Assembly (NCBI GenBank): GCA_905250125.1
Contig: CAJNOL010001370.1
Location: 1 to 64,000, forward strand
DNA: 64,000 nucleotides
Direction: 5' to 3'
From: Rotaria sordida
Lineage: Eukaryota > Rotifera > Eurotatoria > Philodinida > Philodinidae
The notes under the pieces were generated by a model, which made no database searches, was not told the DNA's origin, and saw only the letters and a program-made list of their open reading frames with translations. Positions 38,801 through 48,964 of the stretch are shown here, piece by piece. Each line of letters opens with the position of its first letter. Positions within the stretch are counted from its first letter, which is position 1. The translations under genes and the position numbers were made by a program.

Positions 38801-40096
38801 GCTTGCTACTACGTAACTGTCTCTTTAGGACCATTAAGGTCAAGCGATAAAACAAAACAAATAAATATAAAAAGAATATGAACAATATAATAAATCAATA
38901 CAATTACTATTGTCAATTTTTTTTATGTAAATAAGCCAAATCTAATCCAAATATAGAACAAACATTATGTTATTGTCTCCTTGTATTTTTTTTTCAAAAT
39001 TATCAGTGAACTGGAATAAATACACATTTGTATGCATGATTATTTCTGTCACATCACGTGTACATATTTTTTACTAGCTAATTCTGTGAGGAAAAAGTAC
39101 AACAAAACAACCTAAATACGAAATTCCTAGATATATCCAACAAAATAATCGATTATGCAAAAAAAAAATAATAAAGAACGGAAAAACAAAGGAATATAAA
39201 AGCATCGCGGCTAATACGTTTATCATTCATAAGATTCTACTTATACAGAAACGATATCAATAAATAACCATTCGGAAATAGTAACATTAATTTTGTGAAG
39301 TACGATCTAAAAGGAATGTACACAATTACCTTAATAATACTCTTTCCATCACAGTATGCATTTTTCGTATGGTAGACGGACATGTGACTTTCTTGTTCGG
39401 AAATAGGTTTCTTTGCTCATTAATGATTGGATATGATGTAGAAAAGCATTTTTAAGGAATAAAATTTTTCGATCAAAACAATATCAATGTAGAAAAAAAG
39501 ATTATTTTTTCTTGTTTGCAGAAGTTAAACGTGCAAATTAAATAATAGTTTTTACTATTATACAGAACTCGGCTTGTAGATTCAGAAAATGTATTTGATT
39601 GGTCTGTTGAAAAGTTTAGTTTTATCAGATATCAATTTTCTCAATGACATGACGATTTTCAGACTAATTTTTGAGCAACTAGTTTTCCAGTTTCTTTGAG
39701 AATTGTGACAAATTTATTTACACCATTAGATAGATTATATTTCGAAATATTGAAAAAGCATGATTTTCATTTTTAGTCAAATGTCCATCTAGATGTGCAT
39801 TCCGTCACACACGCTGACAGTTGTCGTTGATATACGATCCAAGAACGTATATCAATAACATCTCGTTATAATGTATGAATTATTTCCTTATTATATTTCT
39901 GGAGGATTAAATGAATGTTGAAGAAATGTGTCTCAAAAATAGATAGAACAAAATAATCTAAGCATGATTAGCCAGGACAGTCACATCTTGTTTTACATTT
40001 TAATTCCAAAGGAATACCGCTATCAGCTTTTACATTTGAAAGTAATTTTTCTTAGGTTGATTGCATTATTTTAGAATTATCTGTAATTTCTAAATA

Positions 40097-40363
40097 ATGA
40101 GTTCTTCTGGTATCAGTAAGTATATCGATACATAGATTCTTTTTTTATTTTTCAAATAACTTTATTTTCTAATATGAATAGCTGACAAAACAATTAAAGC
40201 AGGTGAAATTGCTCGAGCAGAAATTGCTGGAAAAGAAACTCCAGCAAGTGATCCTCGAAAAAAAGCTGATGCAGAAAATCAAGGTCATCTGAGTGGTGAT
40301 CAATCAACAATCAAAGAAACTCCTGTAGCTCCTGTTGGTGCCACACCTCAAACAGCTGTATAA
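40097..40363 (+). CDS. Small hydrophilic protein, hydrophilin/LEA-like
   Basis: Two exons, 40097-40115 and 40182-40363, with a 66-bp intron (GTAAGT...AATAG); 201 nt, 66 residues. The protein has no Cys, Trp, Phe, Tyr or Leu-rich core. It is rich in Ala, Gly, Lys, Glu, Thr and Pro (DKTIKAGEIARAEIAGKETP and DPRKKADAENQGHLSGDQST), so it should be intrinsically disordered and heat-soluble. The AGE...AGKETPASDPRKKADAE stretch loosely recalls seed-maturation-protein repeats of LEA proteins, a weak resemblance. Such proteins protect cells during drying, fitting an anhydrobiotic animal. AT-rich sequence with AATAAAAATAAA follows at about 40535. The gene stands alone in a gene-poor region. The function is inferred from composition. 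Confidence 0.7.
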
Positions 40364-42465
40364 AGCAATGAAAAAGATACCCGAGCAATTAAATTTTTTC
40401 AATTAATCTCTATCAGTAAATATTCATTGTATATATTCCTTCGGATAATCAAGCAATTCTGCACTAGCCAACCAGAATGCACATATATATATATATTCAT
40501 TTGTTAACTTTCATTTTTTTTCTTCTTTTACATAAAATAAAAATAAATTGAAATGAAATATTTTAATTGAATGAATAACAAAACAAATATTTCTTGTTTT
40601 GCAACTCGTTTTCATATATATCTTAAAATTTATGAAAGCATTAATTATTATTGATGACACTCGAATATAGGATAGAGATGTGTACATGCCAAGCTTTTCT
40701 TCGTACTCTGTACCCTGAGACTGAGAGAAATTTTCTAGTCTTTACTCTATCTTATTCTGCTGGGTGGAGTAGTATGATCTTGCATATTTCTAACATAGAA
40801 TTGTTAGAAAATAAATGACATTCATTCGAAAAAAGAATAGAATTAAGATTTCAGTAAAAAAATTTTAAAGTTTTAATAATATTTTGATGTTTATAATCGA
40901 ACGTCATTATCAGATATGAAATACAATCATTTATTAAATTTATGAATATTTATATTAAACAACAAAATATTGAAAATATATTTTGTTCCCATGATTTATT
41001 TATAACAACATTTTTTGATCTTGTTATTATAATCGTATAGTAGAATTTACTCTCAGCCACATAGAATATCATACACAATTTCATGTTATAATTATTATAT
41101 TGAATTAGATCGAAATAAACAATATATACTAAAATTTCAACGTCAAAATAATTATCTTTTTTTTTTTCTCAAACTCACGTCGGATGAAGACATTTGATAA
41201 TAAATATCGAAATATTACTCTAACTTTAAGTTTTTTTTCATGATATAAAATAAAATATGCTTTAGCTGCAACATTGCATTATTGAAATACATTACCTATG
41301 ATAGAGATTTTAATCTCATTTATAGTTAGTATTAAGATGATCGGAGATTTTATAATTAATACAGATTAAGCCAAACATCTTTAACCTTTTATTCCCGATG
41401 GCGGATTCACAACAGTCACTGATAAAATAACCATACAAATAGGGTATATGTATGTCACTTTACTTGAAATCATTTGCTCAATCCAGTGATCATTGGAAGA
41501 AAAATGAGAGTAGAGCGATTTGTAAAGTCGTACATTTTTTCTCTACCACAATAATTTTGAATATACAAGAGTAATATGTTACTTTTTTTTTTATTTGACT
41601 AATATGATAAAATAAACCAAGAAGATGTAAAAAAAAGAGTATTCTTAATAGCACGTATACTTTAGAGACAATTCTTTTTTTAAACATTTCTTTACTCACA
41701 AACAATGGAAGGCTTTGTAATTCTGTAAAGTACTTGTAAAAAATACTATAGAGTATTTCTTGGAAACTCAAAACTACAATAAAGTATTTTAGAAAGTATA
41801 AAAATTAATATAATAGACTTCATCAATGAAAACGTACCAATAAGTACTTCCAAAAGTGAAAAAAAGTACTAACATGTATTAAAAAAAGTGAAAAATAGTC
41901 AGAAAAGTTAATTTTTTTACTAAATTAATATTGAGAGTATTTAAAAGTAGGTTTTTTTCACGTTTTTTTTACCTGGGATGTTTAAATATTTAAAAAAAAA
42001 TCGTTCTCATTTAAAATTGTAGAATTAATCTTTCTTAATCAGGACGCATTGTGCATGTCTGACCTCCGAATGTCTGTCTATCGTTGATGTCGACAAAAAG
42101 AAGACTGTTTGTAATTCTGAGTTTGTTTCTTTTGTCAATGTAAAAAAGAAACTACAAACGATGAGAAAATGAGTAATCGAATACAATATACATCTATATG
42201 TCGTACAACAGAATTCAGATACACATTCATACAAAACTTAGAAAAGAAAGATTGCACATCAAATAACAGTTCTTCAGAACAAAATTTTTCTTTTAAATTT
42301 CATTTAATTTTTATCTCATTAATTAATTCACTTGATAAATCAGTATCAGCGCTTGAATAAGAGATAATCCAGCTGAAAACAGCAGAAACAAATTTATTTT
42401 TCGTGTTCTCACAAAGTTTTTTTTACCGGTCAAAAAACAAAACAATTTTTACTAAAGTGTAGAAC

Positions 42466-42535
42466 AGGATGAGGATGTGGATGTGAGTGTGGGTATCATC
42501 CATACTCATCACATCCAGATCCTCAAAAGCGAATG
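42466..42535. repeat. Degenerate TGTGGG-type hairpin
   Basis: GAGGATGTGGATGTGAGTGTG (about 42470) pairs with CATACTCATCACATCCAGATCCTC with a very short loop around GGTATCATCC. Confidence 0.75.
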
Positions 42536-42665
42536 GGTACTTAGGAATATTACCTTGTTAGTAAGAAAAGAGTGTCTTTAACCAAGGAGATTTTTTTATT
42601 TTAATTTGAAAAGTAACCATGTTAAAATTTAAAAGTATTAATAAATAATTTAGACTAGACGAAAA

Positions 42666-42730
42666 GGTGGGCGTGGGTGTGAGTGTTGATATTAGTTAAT
42701 CATCTTCATTTACACCCACACCCACCCACT
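42666..42730. repeat. TGTGGG-type hairpin
   Basis: GGTGGGCGTGGGTGTGAGTG (42667) pairs with TACACCCACACCCACCCAC. The loop contains AATCATCTTC, the reverse complement of the GAAGATGAT loop motif of other copies. Confidence 0.85.
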
Positions 42731-43258
42731 CTCCTAGGTCCCGAAAGACTTTTCATAGTGAAAATCAGTGTTCTATATATTTCCTATATAACACAAGGAA
42801 GTCCTATAGAAATAGTAGTTTCAATTTCTATACCTTCACAAAGTGTTGCTACGAGGTCAGTCGATAACTCATTGATGTATGATCAAGATGTCTCCATTGA
42901 CTAATACAATACAATCTTACCAAATCTCTATAGTTTTTTGAAAAAGAAACAATCGAAATTTGTAAAAGAGATATATAAGAGTGACAAGTCATTAATACAT
43001 CCATATTTATTGTAAAATTACCTTGTAATTCCTTTTAAGGCATTCTTATCATCTGACATACAATATGCAATGTTTTAAGAAAAGGTAAAAATAGTGTATA
43101 ATCTACCGATGCGCCGAAAACGTGCACGTACATTGACTAAATTATTTGCGTAAGGAATGAAAAATAGTTTAGTCTACTTTCATTTGTGATACTGCTTCTG
43201 GAAGCGTTTCATTTTATCATATTCTATAGAGAAAGTGAATACGACGAAGAAATAAAAC

Positions 43259-44606
43259 ATGTGCATCGAAGTAAATATTTGCAACACAGATGATCTTTTA
43301 CCAGTATTAAAATTTTTGGTAATTCTTTCTTTTCTTTTAAAATATTTCAGTAATATAGATTTTTTTAAATATTCTATGTAGAGAGCTCAATTACCTGAAT
43401 CGATTCTTCCTTGGCAACTACTCACTTATGTCTACTCGAAGGTAGTCGCTCGAGAAGACATTTATCCACAGGTCTTTGTTAATCATCCAACTGAAATCAA
43501 ATGTGTTATAGTATTGTATTCTACGCCTGGTCTCGTTCACAATTGGAATCTTATTCAAAATTATACTCGCAATGTTGCGGTTGTTTGTGACAAAGAATAT
43601 ACAAAGAATATTCTTATCGAAATGTTAACAAAATGTGTTCCATGGAATCAGAAACTTATGTTTTGTGCTACTGAACATCATTATATAACATCAGTAATCG
43701 AACAATTCATAGAAGAGAAGAAAATTGGTAATTTCGAAATCTGGACATATATTCAATTTGAATTGGATAAAAATGTTTTTATGGAAAAATTGAAAACATT
43801 TCCAACAACAGTCCCACAAGGTAGCGATACACTTAGAAAAATATATAAAATCATTCTGAATTTGTAATTATAGGGGTTGAAATGCGACCATTGAAACCAG
43901 AAGATGCATACTTCATTATCGAAGCTGACGATTACAAATCATCTGATTTGTATTCCGTAGCTCAAATTCAATTTTGTATTAAAAAATTATGCAGCGTGGG
44001 TAAGTTCTGGTCTATTTATGTCAATGTAGTTTTATGTTGATCAAGATTTCATGTTGGAGAACACCTGCAAGGAAGAAAGTGCAGATTTTGAACTTCAACA
44101 TCTTAGTACCTTTTCAGTATAATTTGGTTTATGGTGTCTGCACTTACATCTTTGAGAACGCCTTTGAAATATTCTGTGAAACTATCCATATGATTTTTTT
44201 TTGAAAGTGTTCTCAAAATGAACGCTTCTTCCTTTTAAAGCTTTCTTCAACAATATAAAACAAACTTAATTCTAAATTTTAAAAAACAGGTGCATATCGT
44301 GATGGCAAACTACTTGGTTGGCGACTCTTGCAATACGATGGTTCTTTCGACATGGTATATACACTTTCTGAAGCTCGTCGACTTGGACTCGCGTCTCTGT
44401 TGAGTGTTCGGTTGACGACAGAAATGTTTAAAATGCAGGAGCGTGTATTTGGGCATACAGCTTTAAATAATCAAAAATCAATCGAGTTGGCGGCTAAAAT
44501 GGGATTTCATGAAACAGGTATATGTGACTGGATTGTATTCGAACCGAATGCTGTCTTCGTCAAAAGAGATCCACAGCATCTTCATGCACTCAAATCGTCA
44601 ATCTAA
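43259..44606 (+). CDS. Glycine N-acyltransferase-like protein (GLYAT family, GNAT fold)
   Basis: Four exons: 43259-43318, 43382-43820, 43874-43999 and 44290-44606; 942 nt, 313 residues, near the family length of about 300. The N-terminal half (LRAQLPESILPWQLLTYVYS) matches the GLYAT N-terminal domain layout. The C-terminal GNAT half has GAYRDGKLLGWRLLQYDGSF, VYTLSEARRLGLASLLSVRL (the acyl-CoA-binding beta4-alpha3 region, with the R-x-x-G-x-A pattern slightly altered) and TALNNQKSIELAAKMGFHETG. Known reaction: transfer of an acyl group from acyl-CoA to glycine or another amino acid. The rotifer substrate is unknown. It ends only 74 bp before a long inverted repeat of a transposon-rich region. 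Confidence 0.85.
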
Positions 44607-44679
44607 CTTTGCTTTTTAAAAGACTGTTTCAATCGAAATACCTTTTTATTATCATAAAATTCATGGAAAAATATACTTA

Positions 44680-44797
44680 CTATCAACGACAAGATTAACC
44701 ATACACTTGGTTTTTGATCTAAAATATAGAGTTTATAGTTAGAAGAAATTTTCTTGGATACATATGCATAGTACAGATATAGATGTTTATAATACAA
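44680..44797 (-). repeat. Long inverted repeat, left copy (118 bp)
   Basis: This segment is the reverse complement of 47025-47142 with about 10-12 mismatches. Shared blocks include ACACTTGGTTTTTGATCTAAAA, GAGTTTATAGTTAGAAGAAA and AGATGTTTATAATACAA. Similarity ends at CTATCAACGAC on the outside and at ATACAA on the inside. Both copies lie around the mariner-like pseudogene. Confidence 0.85.
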
Positions 44798-44890
44798 ATA
44801 AAAATTTAGTTAATGGTCGGTTACTGTATATTTACTTTTGTATATTTTGTGTTTCTTCCCTATTTCGTTGCTCGATGATTCTATTGAAAA

Positions 44891-45845
44891 TGTATGGACT
44901 AACTGAAGAACAACGCTGGTATATCATCTGTTAGCGAAAAAAAGCTCTATAAATATCTCAAAAGTAGCACATTCCTTCAAGTGTCACCGTAGTACAATAT
45001 TCGGCGTCATTGATTATTATCATCGCCATAATGATGTAAATTATACAGATAGATATACTGCTGGTTGTTCACCTGTACTCGATTCAACACAAATTAAACA
45101 ACTTGATCTAACTATACAACAAAACAGATCAGCTACTGCCGCTGAATTATTATCACTCACACACTCCAACACTACCGAACGCACGATACAACGTTATCGT
45201 TTATTTCTTGGTAATTGCCCTCGTAAGTCTCTTGTTAAAGTCAAGAGCAACAACAGAAATGAACAAAAACGATATCAATTTGCTGCAGCACATTATCTTG
45301 TTAACATCAAGAAGTATATTTTTGAAGATGAATGTTATGTGGGTTTAAGAAATACACAACAGATTTTGTGGTGTAAACGAGGAGAATCAACACCCAAGAG
45401 AGAAATATCATCTTTGCGAGCACATGTGAATTTAATTGGCTTTATTTGGTGGAATGGTTATGTCTTCTGCCGATTTGATAATTGATTAAATAGTGACACA
45501 TATTGTGATACAGTTAATGAAGCGTTATCGGAAAATTTACGAAAATTAAATGAATTTCTATATATTTCTAATGGGGTTAAATACCACAGAAGTGCTCAAT
45601 TCAAGCGATAGTGTGACCAATATAATATTGAATTATGTGAATGGCCAGGTTATAGTCTTGATTTTAATGCTGTCGAATTAGTCTGGAACATTATCAAACA
45701 AAAAATTAAAACCAAGAATCCAAAATCACAACGTAAACTAGAGAATGCTGTCGATGAAGCTTTAAATGATTTATCATGAAATGTTATTCAAGCATGTATT
45801 AAAAAGACTCAGAAACTATATCAACACTTTCTATCTTCATATTAG
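44891..45845 (+). pseudogene. Tc1/mariner (IS630-type) transposase, degenerate
   Basis: The reading starts MYGLTEEQRWYI, shifts frame near 44930, then runs to 45843-45845 (TAG) with in-frame stops at about 45485, 45610 and 45778. Helix-turn-helix part: KVAHSFKCHRSTIFGVIDYY, then TERTIQRYRLFLGN. Catalytic part: FEDECYVGL (first Asp), LWCKRGESTPKREI, HVNLIGFIWWNGYV, then FLYISNGVKYHRS where the second Asp is expected but absent, and WPGYSLDFNAVELVWNIIKQ (third acidic residue, Glu). The stops, a frameshift and loss of a catalytic residue make it inactive. Confidence 0.88.
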
Positions 45846-45856
45846 ATTTTTATTTG

Positions 45857-46115
45857 TTCCCTAGACTGAAAGTATAGGGTCTAGAAACGGAAATTCGCCT
45901 GTGTCTGTCTGTCTGTCTGTAACACGTATGGTTACCATATGGTAACTATGTGATCGTTAAAATAAAAATAAATATATATTTCGAATGGCGCGCAAAGCCA
46001 ATAAAATAAGATTTTCTTTCTATTCCCAAGACTGAAAGGCTAGCGTCTAGAAACCGAAATTCACCTGTGTCTGTCTGTCTGTCTGTCCGTCTGTCTGTCG
46101 GTAACGCAGTCAAAA
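45857..46115 (+). repeat. Repeat pair with (GTCT)n tail
   Basis: CTAGACTGAAAGTATAGGGTC at 45861 with GTCTAGAAACGGAAATTCGCC and a (TGTC)n run recurs at 46027 as AGACTGAAAGGCTAGCGTCTA with AAACCGAAATTCACC and a longer (TGTC)n run to 46115. The two copies are about 165 bp apart in the same orientation, just after the transposase pseudogene. Confidence 0.8.
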
Positions 46116-46405
46116 TGGCCATTTTTTTGGCACACGTGACCATTTTTATGGCATAAACGACCACTTTTTTGGCACAAGTGACCATTTTCGTGCCACAAAT
46201 GGCCATTTTTTTGGCACAAGTGACCATTTTTTTGGCACAAACGGCCATTTTTTTACTAAAATTAACTAGGTAACTATGGTACAAATGAGCATGTAACTAT
46301 GGCACAAACGGTCATTTTTTTGGTAGAAACGACCACATAACTATGGCACAAGTGACCATATAGCAATCATGGTACAAACAACTATTCCGGTAACTATGGC
46401 ACAAA
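46112..46405. repeat. Degenerate minisatellite with GGCACAAnnGACCATTTTT units
   Basis: About a dozen units of 22-27 bp of the form GGCCATTTTTTTGGCACAAG / TGACCATTTTTTTGGCACAA alternate, decaying to ACTATGGCACAAATGACC units in the right half. The reverse strand reads as repeated CAKKM peptides, an artefact of the repeat. Confidence 0.85.
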
Positions 46406-47024
46406 TGACCATCTAAAGACTGATGTAAATGAACCCATAATAATCAGGGGTAAAATGTCAATGGAATAACTATAATTTGGGTAGTGATGTAAAACGGCTT
46501 ACTTACACAAGCATTTAATTAGTGAGAGTCAGACCAAATGAGCAGTATGGATTTAAAGAAATCGTTTAAATTATTCATTATTGTAAGATTGATTGTGCAA
46601 TGTTGTATCAATGAATATCTAATTTATTAATAGTTTAGAATTAATGCGTGAATTTAAGCATAAAATATTGATTAATAAAACTCAAATTTTATGAATAATA
46701 TAAATCATATTTTTGTACGTACAAATAGCGCCAATATAATTATAAAAAAATCGTATTGTTGTCTAATCTTATTAGGCGCTATTTATATTCATAAAAGCAA
46801 AAAAAAAATAAAACAAAAACGATAAAAAAAATAAAATTTGTAAATGCATCATCTTTACTTAGAGTGAGAATTCTCCAAATTAAGTTTTCTGGTCGCCTAA
46901 GGTATACTGGTCATATTATCAATGTTGCGTATTACTTTTTTAATGTAGCTTTTTATGCTATTCCTTCCGTACATGTATTCTATCAGTCTAGGGCTAAGTG
47001 AATCGCTTGACGATGAACGTTACT

Positions 47025-47142
47025 TGTATTATAAACATCTATACTTGCACTATTCATATATATCCAAGAAAGTTTCTTCTAACTATAAACTCTATGTTTT
47101 AGATCAAAAACCAAGTGTACGGTTAATTTTGTCGTTGGTAGA
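47025..47142 (+). repeat. Long inverted repeat, right copy (118 bp)
   Basis: Reverse complement of 44680-44797. Together the pair brackets 2.46 kb containing the mariner-like pseudogene, the GTCT repeat pair and the minisatellite, so they may be terminal inverted repeats of a decayed DNA transposon or an independent inverted duplication. Confidence 0.85.
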
Positions 47143-47867
47143 TAGAATTTCAATTCCACACATTCCTATATGTATAAAGAGTGTTCTCCCGCAATAAACA
47201 ACTATTTTTCATTAGCCGGTTATATTCTTTGATGTTAGAGTTACTCATTGAAGAGATATATATCATTTCGGTACTAGTTCGCTGTAGAGATAATAGAGAA
47301 CCGGAAAGAAAATATATTCGTCGAAAAATTTAACCAACGACAGCAGTGAAACGAAAAATGATAGAGAGATGATCGAAATTATCCCATGTCGGTACGACAT
47401 CCTACCGACACATGTGTCGACACAATGACATGATGGACGTACGTGTAACACCACGTGTCGAGACAGTGAATTTTTTGTACGTTATGTGTCAACACATGTT
47501 TCGGTAGCGTGTCTTGGATAAAGAAAGGTATACTTTGGACTAATGTGCAGAAAAGGAAAAAAAACGATCATCTTCAACTTATATATGTAATTTAAACCCT
47601 TTGTTTCAGTTCATAATCCATTTATTTATGATTAACTGGGGTCAGTTTTTTAAATTAAACTATTCTTTTTTTTTAATAATTTCTAAATTAAATTATCTAC
47701 TTTTTTTTAGATTTTTTAAAATAAAATATTATGCATTTCTATAAACTTTTTAAATGAAATTCTTGTTTATTTTTTACATCTTTTTATTAATTTATTATTG
47801 TACGAAATCCTGTACAAATCGAAAGTTTGGTTTTTCAAAAAAAGAAAAAGAAAATTATTTTAAATAG
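47143..47867. other. Spacer between transposon remnants
   Basis: Contains short GTGTCGACAC-like palindromic motifs at about 47395-47520 (ACACATGTGTCGACACA, CACGTGTCGAGACA, GTGTCAACACATG). No gene recognised. Confidence 0.4.
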
Positions 47868-48126
47868 GCTTCGAACACGTCGTCAAAATCGGTGAAAGTT
47901 GCTTTAGAAAGAGAAAGTACAATCGTGGTTGCATACTTAAAGCTCAACAATGGGTTTTTGGTGCAATCGATCTCACGACAAAACAATGCTTCATGGTTGA
48001 AGTTGAAAAACGTGACGTACCTACATTAGTTTCCATAATTAGCAGTATATTTTGGCTGGTAAGTGATTTCTTTCTAATAATACGTTTAAAAATTCATTTC
48101 CTATTATAGGAACAACTATACATTCT

Positions 48127-48485
48127 GAGAAGGTTGCAACTTGTCACGTGACGAGTTGAATTTTTCAGAAAAAACAGGGCTTTCGTAACGCTAAAAATAG
48201 AGATATCGTAAAAAAATTTACAGGGCAATCGTAGCTGTTATTTACAGGGAGTTCGTAATAGTTGCAGAGTTTTCGCAACGAGCCAACAGGGGTATCGTAA
48301 CGAAGTCACATATCAAACCACCGGTTACGATCACCCTGTAAAATTCGTTACGATAGCTCTGATTTTTTATTACGAAAGCCCTGATTCTGTCGTTACGAAA
48401 CCTCTGTTGCGGGCTTTCGTACTGTCAATTCGTTACGAAAGCCAGACAAGAAAAATCGTGACGAGTTGCAACTTTTCCTACATTC
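48127..48485. repeat. Palindromic element made of TTTCGTAACG units
   Basis: Outer ends GAGAAGGTTGCAAC and GTTGCAACTTTTCCTAC are inverted, followed inward by GTGACGAGTTG copies. The interior has CAGGGCTTTCGTAACG-like units on the left half (48175, 48240, 48265, 48290) and the complementary CGTTACGAAAGCCCTG-like units on the right half (48350-48445). The element is a symmetric array of 16-25 bp units within the Merlin remnant. Confidence 0.8.
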
Positions 48486-48489
48486 CGAT

Positions 48490-48675
48490 GATGTTATCGA
48501 GGTGACCCTTGGCTATCATGTTATCTTTGAATTGTCTATTATTCTACATTCGACGTGACCATCGTTGTTTATACTATTACTCAACGTCCGGTATGACTAT
48601 CATTCTTTATGCTATTGTTCAACACGTCTGGCGTGATCATCTATCTTTGTACTATTGTTTAACATATGACACAAC
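48490..48675 (+). repeat. Short tandem array, 38-40 bp period
   Basis: CTATT begins at 48536, 48574, 48612 and 48652, each followed by a variant of TCAACGTCCGGTATGACTAT-type sequence and CTTTNTNCTATT. About 4.5 degenerate copies. TATAAATAC and AATAAA follow at 48680-48720. Confidence 0.75.
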
Positions 48676-48964
48676 CCTATAAATACACACGCTTTTTCAT
48701 TTCTTGTTAATAAACTGTATAACCAGTGCTAACAGATGAATAAACAGCTTATCGAGGGCTCCGAAACGAACCTGATTATGCCCATTTTACTGTAAACCAT
48801 TCTCTTCATTATGATGACCCCCGAACAAAAGTACATACTCAAAATGTCGAGAATAGTTGGATGTGTATAAAAGTTAAACAAAAAAAAAGCATGTGGGCAT
48901 ACACCGTGTTTTATTAAAATCATACTTACAAGAGTATATGTGGCGTCAAATATTCAGCGAAGAA

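Larger units (their letters stand above)
34664..40096. other. 5.4 kb gene-poor region
   Basis: Holds two TGTGGG hairpins (34950-35024, 35704-35809) and a TPR-like fragment (35241-35441). From 36000 to 40096 the sequence is AT-rich and I see no exon, repeat array or RNA gene. A GT-rich run (TATGTATGTCTGTATGTGTA) lies at about 34780-34810. Confidence 0.4.
40364..43258. other. 2.9 kb region without a recognised gene
   Basis: AT-rich. AGTACTT/AAGTACT-like short repeats cluster at about 41725-41880, and CCTGGGA near 41974 resembles the CCCAGG ends of the element at 48965. Two TGTGGG hairpins occur at 42466-42535 and 42666-42730. No exon was supported. Confidence 0.4.
47868..48963 (+). pseudogene. 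Merlin-family (IS1016/ISXO2-like) transposase, split and degenerate
   Basis: N-part 47868-48058 reads VVKIGESCFRKRKYNRGC, then AQQWVFGAIDLTTKQCFMVE and RDVPTLVSIIS, the ISXO2-like core where the first catalytic Asp (I-D-E-S) is replaced by Gly. C-part 48732-48963 reads TDE, a stop, TAYRGLRNEPDYAHFTVNHS, then LHYDDPRTKVHTQNVENSW, with a further frameshift before LQEYMWRQIFSE. Second Asp (TDE) and third Glu (NVENSW) remain. The 670 bp between the halves hold a palindromic element and a tandem repeat. The 3' end abuts the CCCAGG-ended element at 48965. Inactive. Confidence 0.85.

Noticed and set aside
44891..45845. Functional mariner transposase
   Set aside because: In-frame stops, a frameshift near 44930 and a missing catalytic Asp.
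45946..46284. Cys-Ala-Lys-Lys-Met repeat protein on the minus strand
   Set aside because: It is the translation of a minisatellite; the repeat explains the reading frame, and there is no conserved start or domain.
48127..48485. CRISPR array
   Set aside because: The units are in two orientations, unevenly spaced, and lie in an intron-rich animal genome with no cas genes.
48676..48731. Solo LTR with TATAAATA and AATAAA signals
   Set aside because: The signals look suggestive after a tandem repeat, but no second LTR, primer site or reverse transcriptase is present, and the Merlin C-part starts right after it.
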